Positions 1 to 7,000 of a stretch of 7,528 bases of DNA are shown in pieces; positions within the stretch are counted from its first letter, which is position 1, and each line of letters starts with the position of its first letter. The notes under the pieces were generated by a model, which saw nothing but the letters and a program-made list of their open reading frames with translations, was not told where the DNA came from and did no database searches. Source of the stretch: Oscillospiraceae bacterium (GTDB lineage Bacteria; Bacillota; Clostridia; UBA1381); contig JAFLUR010000102.1 of NCBI GenBank assembly GCA_022508725.1, positions 1 through 7,528 on the forward strand, given 5' to 3'. The translations under genes and the position numbers were made by a program.

Positions 1-402
1 CTTGACTGCGGATTTTTGGTAACCCGTGTCGAGGAAACAGTGCATAACGGAATGGATATAGCAATAACCGATACCTCCGCCGCCTGCCATATGCCCGATG
101 TGCTTGAAATGCCCTACCGTCCGGATATATTCGGCGCGGGAAAACCCGGCGTGAAAAAATATACATACCGCATAAGCTCGGCTACCTGTCTTGCCGGAGA
201 CATAATCGGCGATTACAGCTTTGACGAGCCGCTTTATGAGGGGCGCAGATTAATCTTCCGCGATATGGCGTTATACACCATGGTCAAGACGAATACCTTT
301 AACGGAATAAATCTTCCCGCCATAGCCGTACTGCGCGAAAACGGAAAAATCGAGATTGTGCGCCGGTTCGGATATGAGGATTTTAAAAATAGATTATCAT
401 AA
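1..402 (+). CDS. nspC: Carboxynorspermidine decarboxylase, C-terminal part (5' end outside window)
   Basis: The reading frame is open from base 1, so the gene starts upstream; 133 C-terminal codons are present out of roughly 370-390 usual for the family. NspC is a PLP-dependent, fold-type III (alanine racemase-like) decarboxylase that converts carboxynorspermidine to norspermidine, or carboxyspermidine to spermidine, in the cytoplasm. The visible part is the C-terminal beta domain. Counting from the window edge, it shows the family block CHMPDVLEMPYRP (residues 29-41) and CLAGD (63-67), the counterpart of the conserved Cys/Asp site that completes the active site across the dimer in ornithine and diaminopimelate decarboxylases. 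It also has DMALYTMVK, with the Tyr expected near the PLP phosphate, and the typical ending FGYEDFKNRLS. A TTG at 16 is an internal Leu codon, not the start. The partner carboxynorspermidine dehydrogenase often lies upstream but is not visible. Identification rests on strong motif recognition; the exact polyamine product is inferred. Confidence 0.93.
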   Translation, partial: LDCGFLVTRVEETVHNGMDIAITDTSAACHMPDVLEMPYRPDIFGAGKPGVKKYTYRISSATCLAGDIIGDYSFDEPLYEGRRLIFRDMALYTMVKTNTFNGINLPAIAVLRENGKIEIVRRFGYEDFKNRLS

Positions 403-480
403 AAACAAATTGTCATAAATAAGCGGTTTTAAAAGTATGCTTGTTAAAAGGAAAATTATCATGAAACGGAGAAAAATATC

Positions 481-897
481 ATGGCAAAATCATTGGAATT
501 ACAGGGACTTACCGAAGAATATATAAAACAACTCTATGAAAGGCTGACGATGGTCCTTGCCGGCACTCAGCTGTCCAACAAGGCACTGAGCCGCATTTTA
601 AGGGTATCGGAAGATGTTGTTGAAGCATGGGTCAAAGGATCGAGGTATCCCAAAACAAAATATTTGGGAGATATCGCAAGCGCCTGCAATGTTTCGGTGG
701 AATATCTTCTGTGCAAAACGGACAATCCCAAAAGAATAACAAAGGATGAGGTAAAAAACAGATTTTACGGCAGGGTTTTTCGTACATACATAAGGAACAA
801 CGCCATTGATCTGTCCCAATTTACCAAAAAAGAAACGGAAGCAATCATCGCATTTTGCGAGAAAGTCAAAAACGGTGAAATACTCATAGATGCATAA
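481..897 (+). CDS. Small helix-turn-helix (XRE-like) DNA-binding protein
   Basis: This is a 138-residue protein. The ATG at 481 is preceded by CGGAG at 467-471 with a 9-nt spacer, which supports this start. Residues about 33-77 read as a helix-turn-helix of the Cro/C1 (XRE) type: helix 2 around NKALSRILRVS, the recognition helix around EDVVEAWVKGSRYP, then GDIASACNVSVEYLL, whose 'A..CNVS..YLL' ending is the classical last helix of HTH_3 domains. About 60 C-terminal residues are charged and probably helical, with no recognised domain. There is no signal peptide or membrane segment. It sits 78 nt after nspC and 58 nt before the metal-binding lipoprotein gene, so it could be a local regulator of either one, but nothing in the sequence names its operator. 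Its function beyond DNA binding is unknown. Confidence 0.8.
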   Translation: MAKSLELQGLTEEYIKQLYERLTMVLAGTQLSNKALSRILRVSEDVVEAWVKGSRYPKTKYLGDIASACNVSVEYLLCKTDNPKRITKDEVKNRFYGRVFRTYIRNNAIDLSQFTKKETEAIIAFCEKVKNGEILIDA

Positions 898-955
898 CGT
901 ATAGGCACGCACAGGTTATTCAAAAAAATCATTCAATGAAAGGTCCGGGAATTTT

Positions 956-1807
956 ATGAAGAAATTTTTTGTGAGCATAGTCCTTTTGATCATGACGCCT
1001 TTTTTACTGACCTCGTGTTTCGGTACGGATATACCGGATACCGCCGGAGATAAGCTGACGGTCACGGCGTCTTTTTATGCAATGTACGATTTTGCGCGTC
1101 TTATCGGAGGCGATAAAGCGGAGGTATACAATCTGAGCGAAGACGGCGGAGAACCGCACGAATTTGAGCCGTCCGCCGCCGACATGGTAAAAACGGAAAA
1201 ATCGGATATATTTATATACAACAGTGATACAATGGAAGGCTGGGTCGGAAAAATTATCGGTTCGATGGGGAATAATGTGACCGTTATCAAAGCGTCCGAG
1301 GGTATGGAAACCGGTGACAACGATCCGCATGTATGGTTAGACCCGAAAAACGCGTATACGCAGATGGAGAAAATATGCGATGCGTTCTGCGAAAAGGACA
1401 GCGCAAACGCGGATTACTACAGAGAAAATCTGAGAATTTGCCGCGAAAAAACCGAACAGCTTGACAGGGATTATGCCGAAAGCGGTCTTGCCGGAAAAAA
1501 AATCATCGTTTCGCATGAAGCTTACGGATACCTGTGCCGCGCATACGGAATTGAGCAGATGGGACTGAACGGAATAAACGACGAGTCGGAGGCGTCACCC
1601 GCAAGAATTGCGGAAATCATTGAATTTATGAAAGCGAACGGGATAAAATACGTCTATGCCGAAAATACCGAAAGCGATAAGATCGTTCGCACCGTTGCAG
1701 AAGGTGCCGGGGCAGAGGTTCTTGTGCTCAGTCCCTTTGAGAGCGAGACCGGAGGAAGAAACTATTTTGAAGTCATGAGAGATAATCTCGACGCGCTTGT
1801 AAAATAA
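956..1807 (+). CDS. znuA: Zinc (or manganese) ABC transporter substrate-binding lipoprotein, ZnuA/AdcA family
   Basis: A 283-residue cluster A-I (cluster 9) binding protein that would capture Zn2+ or Mn2+ outside the membrane and deliver it to an ABC permease. Residues 1-20 form a lipoprotein signal peptide ending in the lipobox LTSC, with Cys21 as the lipidated residue. Metal ligands are visible: His68 in EPHEFEPSAAD, His125 in DPHVWLDP, His187 in VSHEAYGYL, and probably Glu262 in SPFES. The 75-residue gap between His187 and Glu262 is the same as I recall for AdcA ligands. The His-rich loop that many zinc-specific members carry just before DPHVWLDP is absent; only ETGDN is found there, so metal choice is uncertain. 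The start has a weak ribosome site (AAAGG at 939-943 is 12 nt away, GGGA at 947-950 is 5 nt away), but the signal peptide requires a start here. No permease or ATPase gene follows; a strong terminator does. No Zur-like palindrome is obvious upstream. Confidence 0.92.
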   Translation: MKKFFVSIVLLIMTPFLLTSCFGTDIPDTAGDKLTVTASFYAMYDFARLIGGDKAEVYNLSEDGGEPHEFEPSAADMVKTEKSDIFIYNSDTMEGWVGKIIGSMGNNVTVIKASEGMETGDNDPHVWLDPKNAYTQMEKICDAFCEKDSANADYYRENLRICREKTEQLDRDYAESGLAGKKIIVSHEAYGYLCRAYGIEQMGLNGINDESEASPARIAEIIEFMKANGIKYVYAENTESDKIVRTVAEGAGAEVLVLSPFESETGGRNYFEVMRDNLDALVK

Positions 1808-1863
1808 ATCCGAAAAAACATTCGATCGTTCAGAAATGCCGGCTTCCGTTTTTGCGCATACGG

Positions 1864-1905
1864 AAAAATGAGGACTTTTGCAATCGTAATCGTCCTCATT
1901 TTTTT
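1864..1905 (+). terminator. Rho-independent terminator after the metal-binding lipoprotein gene
   Basis: A 12-bp perfect stem (1864-1875 AAAAATGAGGAC pairs with 1892-1903) encloses a 16-nt loop, and a T tract runs over 1899-1905. It lies 56 nt after the stop codon at 1807. The A-rich left arm means the minus strand also reads as a hairpin followed by a T tract, so it could stop transcription in both directions. A smaller 6-bp hairpin (TTCCGT 1844-1849 with ACGGAA 1860-1865) overlaps its left foot by two bases. Confidence 0.87.
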
Positions 1906-1984
1906 ATTTCCTTTTCGATAAAATATACTGCCCTCTCTGTATTCTTTCCTGCCGTCCCGACGCTTTATCCGTAAATATACCTCG

Positions 1985-1999
1985 GGAAACACTGATTTA
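1985..1999 (+). repeat. 15-nt direct repeat, copy 1 (left of palindrome A)
   Basis: GGAAACACTGATTTA occurs here and again, identically, at 2162-2176, an offset of 177 nt. The two copies bracket palindrome A. The second copy is also the left terminal inverted repeat of element B, whose right end (2290-2304) carries the imperfect reverse complement. This copy is preceded by CTCG and not by the TTAA found before copy 2. Confidence 0.85.
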
Positions 2000-2160
2000 T
2001 ACTAATCCTTGAAACGTTGGCAGACAAAGCCGGCGGCAGAAATTTCGTATGTCAAGGCAGCTGCCGCAAGACAGGCTGTCGCCTGCCCGGAACAGCCGGC
2101 GCAGACGGGCGGAATTTATGTCGTTGGATTTGTCTGCTGTTGTTTCGAGGATCAGTATTA
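1997..2160 (+). repeat. Palindrome A: about 160-nt imperfect hairpin, candidate structured RNA or miniature element
   Basis: The two halves are reverse complements about a centre at 2078/2079. The outer stem, 2000-2053 against 2104-2157, aligns with no gaps over 54 positions: by hand count 39 Watson-Crick pairs, 10 G.U pairs when read as + strand RNA, and 5 mismatches, only one of which is A.C. The inner part continues with an internal loop, short stems around CTG/CAG and CCG/CGG, and an apical hairpin CAGGC-TGTC-GCCTG at 2072-2085. The excess of G.U over A.C implies that, if RNA folding was selected, the + strand is the transcribed one. No protein is encoded in it. I do not recognise it as a named RNA family. 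It lies after a terminator and before a promoter, so its own transcription is not demonstrated. Confidence 0.75.
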
Positions 2161-2308
2161 AGGAAACACTGATTTAAAGGTAATCAAAAAATAATTTACG
2201 AAAAAATATACGCTTATTCTTTAGCGCAAGCGCGCACGCGTTCGCACTATTTTTTCGCCGCGGTGCTAAATTATTTTTTGATATTTGATTTATTCGGTGT
2301 TTCCTTAA
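2158..2308. mobile_element. Element B: MITE-like element with about 40-nt terminal inverted repeats and TTAA ends
   Basis: The left end 2158-2171 (TTAAGGAAACACTG) pairs with 2295-2308 with one G.T. The arms continue, with a few mismatches and a one-base shift, into a perfect 16-bp block, 2183-2198 against 2267-2282, rich in A/T. A third nested pair, CGAAAAAATA (2199-2208) against TATTTTTTCG (2248-2257), surrounds a GC-rich core at 2224-2245. The element is about 150 bp, encodes nothing, and has the size and layout of a non-autonomous miniature inverted-repeat element. TTAA at both edges may be a target duplication or part of the repeat. The core hairpin followed by a T run at 2250-2255 could also act as a weak terminator. 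The parent transposase is not in the window and I cannot name its family. Confidence 0.75.
2162..2176 (+). repeat. 15-nt direct repeat, copy 2 (left end of element B)
   Basis: Identical to 1985-1999. Here it forms the terminal inverted repeat of element B and is preceded by TTAA. Confidence 0.85.
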
Positions 2309-2354
2309 TTATACCATACCAAAGAAAATAAGTTAAATTACAGGTTTTTCGGAA

Positions 2355-2383
2355 TTGACGGCGATATTCGGACATGATATAAT
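2355..2383 (+). promoter_or_regulatory. SigA-type promoter for the stalk-domain protein gene
   Basis: TTGACG (2355-2360), a 17-nt spacer, and a consensus TATAAT (2378-2383) with an upstream TGA at 2375-2377 that acts as an extended -10. Transcription would begin near 2390, giving a leader of about 60 nt. The ribosome site GAGGAG at 2441-2446 lies 6 nt before the ATG at 2453. The -35 box is 46 nt beyond the right end of element B, so the element could supply upstream DNA but no core promoter sequence. Confidence 0.8.
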
Positions 2384-2452
2384 AAATACCGGAACGATAA
2401 AAGCAAATCCGCCGCGATTTTTGTAATATGCCGGCGGTGAGAGGAGTAAAAA

Positions 2453-3808
2453 ATGAAAAGGATAACGGGAACTTTAACGGCTGCGATCATGATGATGAGC
2501 GCGTTTCCGGCGCTCGCAGACATCGGCGATGTTGCGGGACAATATTACAGCACCGATATTAACACCTATCTGAACGGTGAGGAAATCAGCTCAATAAATA
2601 TAGGCGGACAAACACTTATAAGCGCCGAGGATATGGAATATTATTCATTCTCGGTTTATTGGGACGGAGAGGCGCGGCGGCTTGACATATATAAAATGCC
2701 CTACGAAAATTCCGGACCGCCGCCTGTTATAAAAAAATCGAATTATCCGTCGGGAATGCTTTTGGGCGATTATTACGAAACCGATATTATGACGCTGCTT
2801 GACGGCAAGCCTGCTGCCGCATACAACATCGGCGGCAGAACATATATACACGCGGAGCAAATGCGTGATTGGGGCTATGTTGTCGAATGGAATGAAACGG
2901 ACAGAAATCTTTTCATTACAAGTCCCGACCGGGCGGGATATGAATATAACATAAATCTCTCCGAAGCAATCCGCCCGGAAACGAATTCTTTTGAAGACGA
3001 CGGTGAGGGAGCATTTGCGATTTCCCATGAAAACGGCAAATTGACAGGCTGCGGCGATGCGACGCTGTTCGGCTCGTCGCTCGGCTGTGACGGCACAAAA
3101 TACACCGTTCATATGAGCTTTTACCAACACAAGGGCTTGTTCTTTTCGGGAAAGCTGCAAGAGCTTTTGAACTCACTGTGTTATTTTCAATACGGCACAA
3201 AAATTGCCGAGCCGGAAGAAAAATACGGGTTCATCTCCGAAAACGCAAATATAGTCATAAACGGCATAAGAGCCGAAAATGTCAAGGTGACGAAATACGG
3301 CGGCAACGGTCATGTTGATTTTAATTTTGAAATAACAAATATTCCGCTGTATAAAAAAGACGAAATAAAAAGCATATACTTCTCTGCGGGAAACATAACA
3401 GGAATGAAAACGTACGATATAATATTCGAAGAAAACGAAGCAGACGAAATTGCGTCAACAGCAGAAACGCTGAAAAAATATCCGGGAGATTTTATACAAT
3501 CGACCTACTATGCGGAGGATTATGCGGCGGTTTATATTTGTGAGTCGCCGTCTATGGGCATTATTAAGGACAGGCTGTATATAATCGACCGTAAAACGAA
3601 AAATTGCTCGGAGGATATTCTCGAACAGGTTCGCTCGATTACGGGATTTTCGAGTGACATACTGCATCCGTTCGCATTTGCCGAGGGCGATATTAAAAGC
3701 AATTTCTTCTTCTCATGTGCCCCGGACGGCAGAACGGGCGATTTCTTCGTCGATACAAAAACCGGTATCGTATATACAGCGGCGTTGTCGGAAATGAACA
3801 AGGATTGA
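2453..3808 (+). CDS. Secreted protein with two tandem stalk (copper amine oxidase N-terminal-like) repeats
   Basis: A 451-residue protein with a strong ribosome site and its own promoter. Residues 1-22 form a Sec signal peptide (MKR, hydrophobic core, cleavage after FPALA), so it is probably exported. Two repeats 76 residues apart (about 29-81 and 105-157) share the pattern G.YY.TDI.T.L.G......NIGG.T.I.AE.M......V.W....R.L.I. This is the hallmark of the stalk/Cu_amine_oxidN1 fold, often found in cell-surface proteins of Clostridia; despite the family name it implies no oxidase activity. The remaining 290 or so residues, predicted by eye to be beta-rich, match no family I recognise. They include a region with several Cys around 200-245 and the ending CAPDGRTGDFFVDTKTGIVYTA. 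There is no LPXTG motif, C-terminal anchor or transmembrane helix. It stands alone between a promoter and a weak terminator. The role is unknown; wall or polysaccharide association is only a guess from the repeats. Confidence 0.85.
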   Translation: MKRITGTLTAAIMMMSAFPALADIGDVAGQYYSTDINTYLNGEEISSINIGGQTLISAEDMEYYSFSVYWDGEARRLDIYKMPYENSGPPPVIKKSNYPSGMLLGDYYETDIMTLLDGKPAAAYNIGGRTYIHAEQMRDWGYVVEWNETDRNLFITSPDRAGYEYNINLSEAIRPETNSFEDDGEGAFAISHENGKLTGCGDATLFGSSLGCDGTKYTVHMSFYQHKGLFFSGKLQELLNSLCYFQYGTKIAEPEEKYGFISENANIVINGIRAENVKVTKYGGNGHVDFNFEITNIPLYKKDEIKSIYFSAGNITGMKTYDIIFEENEADEIASTAETLKKYPGDFIQSTYYAEDYAAVYICESPSMGIIKDRLYIIDRKTKNCSEDILEQVRSITGFSSDILHPFAFAEGDIKSNFFFSCAPDGRTGDFFVDTKTGIVYTAALSEMNKD

Positions 3809-3829
3809 TTGAAAGGATTATGAAACCGT

Positions 3830-3871
3830 AAAAAGCACCTATCGGATAAGCCGGCATAATGTGAGGTTTTT
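3830..3871 (+). terminator. Possible weak intrinsic terminator after the stalk-domain protein gene
   Basis: AAAAA at 3830-3834 pairs with TTTTT at 3867-3871, with interrupted pairing inside (CAC/GTG, TAT/ATA, CGG/CCG around an ATAAG loop). The stem is broken by several small bulges and the T run is short, so termination may be partial. It begins 22 nt after the stop codon and lies before the next promoter. Confidence 0.4.
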
Positions 3872-3900
3872 CATTGTCATGTAAAAAGTCTTTGCGCGTA

Positions 3901-3929
3901 TTGCTTTTCTTATATTTTTGTGCTATAAT
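3901..3929 (+). promoter_or_regulatory. SigA-type promoter for the GH2 gene
   Basis: TTGCTT (3901-3906), a 17-nt spacer, and TATAAT (3924-3929) preceded by TGC, an extended -10. The predicted start near 3936 gives a leader of about 90 nt before the ATG at 4025. The ribosome site AAGGA at 4012-4016 is 8 nt from that ATG. The leader shows no clear operator or riboswitch. Confidence 0.7.
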
Positions 3930-4024
3930 TTAACCGTAACGGCGCGATATTTGCAGGCGTACCATATATCGGGATACCGGAAGGATTCTCAAAAATCTTA
4001 TTTTAATGAAAAAGGAATAAAATC

Positions 4025-7000
4025 ATGAAATCAAATCAATATAATTTCCACCATAACTGGAGCTTTAAATCTGCGGATACATTTCCGATGCAAAATGCCC
4101 TTGATAAATGCAGGGATAAGAACGGACATTATTTTTACGAGCCGGAATATGAGGAAAAGGATTGGCAAAGTGTGGATTTGCCTCATACCTTTAATGATGC
4201 GGACCTGTTCAGCCAAAGAGCCCGTGATTCCGGAGGATCGCAGAAAAGGACAGCGGCTTTTTATCGCGCCTGTCTTGAAATACCCGAAGAATACCACGGA
4301 CATAAGGTTTTGTTCGAGTCGGAGGGAATACGTCAGACCTGCTATTTGTATGTAAACGGCAGACTTGCGGGATATTACGAGGCGGGCGTTGCCCCGTTCG
4401 GTTTCGATATAACGGAATTTATCGACTACGGATCGAAAAATCTTATTGCGGTCGCAACCGATAACACCTGCACAAGGGATATTCCTTTTTGTATTGCGGA
4501 AACACCGAACAAGGAGGATGTTATTCCGGGTACATACCTGTTATCTCAGGAGCAAAAGGCGGAATGTGAGGGTGTGGGCTATTTCTGGAATTGTAATGAC
4601 TTTAATCCTTCCGTCGGCGGAATTACACGTCCGATAAAAATTCATTTCAAGCCCAAGACATATTTAACGCTGCCGATCTATTCGAATTTCCGGACAAAAG
4701 GGACATATATTTACGGTACGGATTTTGACTTGCAGAAAGGGACGGTAAAAGTCGCGGTCGAGGCGGAGGTCCGAAATGAAACAAATAAGGATGCTGAAAT
4801 GTATATTTCGGTACGAATAAAGGATGCGGGAGGAAATACCGCCGCGGAGTTTAATTCACCCGTTTCGGTTATCCGTGGGACGGGAGAATGCGGAACACCG
4901 CGCTCAATTATTCCTGATGACGCGTATGAAAAGGAGATACTTCCCGACGGGCATATTCATTATATTCCCGTAAACGATGAAACAAAGCCCGCTCCTACCG
5001 TGACCGATTCCCATAATACCGCCGTAATACGGGCGGTTTCGGAGAATTTAAGGCTTGATTTCTGGAGTATAAACGATCCGGTATTATATACCGTTGATGT
5101 GACGCTTTTCGTGAACGGATGCGAAACAGACGGTACCGTTATCGAAACGGGATTCAGAAGCGTGGACTACGATCCCGAAAGAGGTATTCTGATCAACGGT
5201 GAGCCGGTATGGCTCAGGGGTTACGCTCAGCGCGCATCGAACGAATGGGCTGCGATCGGGATTGCGCCTCAATGGTTAAAGGATTATGACGCGGAGCTTA
5301 TACGAAAAAGCAACGCAAATCATATTCGCTTTATGCACGTTGCGGGATCGCCCGGAGATATAAGAGCGTTTGACAGATACGGAATCGTATGCGCTCAGCC
5401 GGCGGGAGATAAGGAACGTGAAAATTTCGGCAGACAGTGGGATCAGCGTGTGGAATTGATGCGCGATATAATAATATCTTTCCGCAATCACCCGTCGATA
5501 CTCTTTTGGGAGGCGGGAAATAATTCGATAAACCGCGAGCATATGAGGGAAATGCGTCTGCTTAAAGAGGGGCTGGATAAAAACGGCGGGCGGTTTATGG
5601 GCTGCAGAACATTGAATACCGTTGACGTTATCGATGAATCGGAATATGTCGGAACCATGCTTAACCGTCACGCTTCAAAATATACGGCGAAGCACGGTCC
5701 CGTTACCGAAACGGAATATTTGCGGGAAGAGGCGCCGAGAAGAATATGGGACGATTTTTCTCCGCCCGATTTCGATTATCCGAACAAATGGGTCGGTTTC
5801 GGCGGCGGAAAACGGAGCGGATTTGATTTTTACGATCTGACCTCTGAGGATTTTGCGCTTGCCGGAGCGGTGGGGTACAGTGAATTTTTCAATGACAGAA
5901 TAGGCGGCGCATCCGGGAAAAATTATTACAGCGGCTGCGCGGCGTTATGCTGGACAGACAGCGCACAGCACGGCAGACAGGCGTACAGCGAAAACGGGCG
6001 CATGAGCGGCAGAGTCGATGCGGCAAGAAACAAAAAGCAAAGCTTTGACGTGTTCCGCGTTATGCAGTCGGCGTCTCCCGTTATAAAAATATTGGGACAT
6101 TGGAATTATCCCGCAATAACAGGTGAGAACTACAGATACAACATAAAAAAATTCAACGGCGAATTTTGGAAGAACACAGGTGAAACGGGTATACGCGACG
6201 CGAAAAACAAAACGGTATACGTTGCCGCAAGCTACGGTGTAAAATCGGTTGAATTATATATAAACGGAAGATTTATCGCTAAAAAGGAAAAACCTCACAA
6301 TACTTTTATATTTGCTTTTGAAAATATCGATATTACCGAAAACGGAAGCATCAATGCAAAGGCTTACGATTATGATGACAAACTTGTTTTTGAGGATAAA
6401 ATCGTAACGGCGTCAAGCCCCGCAAAGCTGAAGCTTGTTCCTCATACGGCTCCCGGCGGCTTTTCGGCGGACGGAAGCGATGTAATGTTCATTGATATCG
6501 AGGTTTTGGACAAAGACGGGAATATATGCCCTTTGTGTTATGACAGAATAGATTTTACTCTCGAAGGCTGCGGTGTTTTTTTGGGCGGATACAACAGCGG
6601 AAAATTTGATTTTGAGGATAAAAGGGAAAGCGTTATACATAAAGATCATATATTTGCCGAATGCGGAACAAACCGCGTATTTGTGCGTTCACTGAAAACC
6701 GCGGGAAAAATAAATATCACGGCGGATATGAACGGTATATCTGCCCGGTGTTCCTTTGAAAGCAAAAATGCGAACGTCGATACCCTTACCGAATGTATAG
6801 CCGAAAGATGGTATTTGGAGCCGGAAAATTTGAGTGACAACGCCTATATTCCCCCTATAGCCGATGCCGATAAAATCAAATATGAGCCGGAAAAGGAACC
6901 GTACATAAAGATACTCGTAAACGGGCAGGAGCCGGATACAAGAGGGGTACGCAGTCTTAATAAAAACGGCGCGATATGGGGAGCGGTCATATGTGTTTTA

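Larger units (their letters stand above)
1808..2452. other. 645-bp intergenic region: terminator, two palindromic repeats, promoter
   Basis: No convincing protein gene lies here on either strand. In order, it holds the terminator at 1864-1905, an unremarkable stretch at 1906-1984, the first copy of a 15-nt direct repeat (1985-1999), the long palindrome A (1997-2160), the MITE-like element B (2158-2308), and the promoter and leader of the following gene (2355-2452). It separates the polyamine/metal genes from the secreted-protein gene, and its make-up is typical of a permissive insertion site. Confidence 0.8.

Noticed and set aside
410..441. Possible promoter before the HTH gene (TTGTCA ... 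TATGCT)
   Set aside because: The 20-nt spacer is too long and the -10 is poor, so no promoter is called. Read-through from nspC is just as likely.
1844..1865. Small hairpin overlapping the znuA terminator as a possible attenuator
   Set aside because: It lies after the last gene of the unit, so alternative folding would control nothing downstream; it is probably incidental.
1762..1992. Minus-strand open frame of 76 codons across the end of the lipoprotein gene and its terminator
   Set aside because: It runs through the terminator hairpin and the end of znuA, and its translation shows no known domain.
1985..2176. CRISPR array
   Set aside because: Only two copies of a 15-nt repeat exist, and the intervening 162 nt is a palindrome, not a set of spacers.
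1985..2308. Complete insertion sequence with a transposase
   Set aside because: No open frame of transposase size or motif exists in this region; only non-coding repeats are present.
2645..3160. Long minus-strand open frame (171 codons) inside the stalk-domain gene
   Set aside because: It lies antisense within a clearly coding gene with a signal peptide and repeats. Its translation is Arg/Cys-rich and low in recognisable motifs, as expected for a shadow frame.
4006..4020. Four-codon mini-ORF (MKKE) ending just before the GH2 start
   Set aside because: It has no ribosome site of its own and overlaps the Shine-Dalgarno of the GH2 gene; short ATG frames in A-rich leaders are common by chance.
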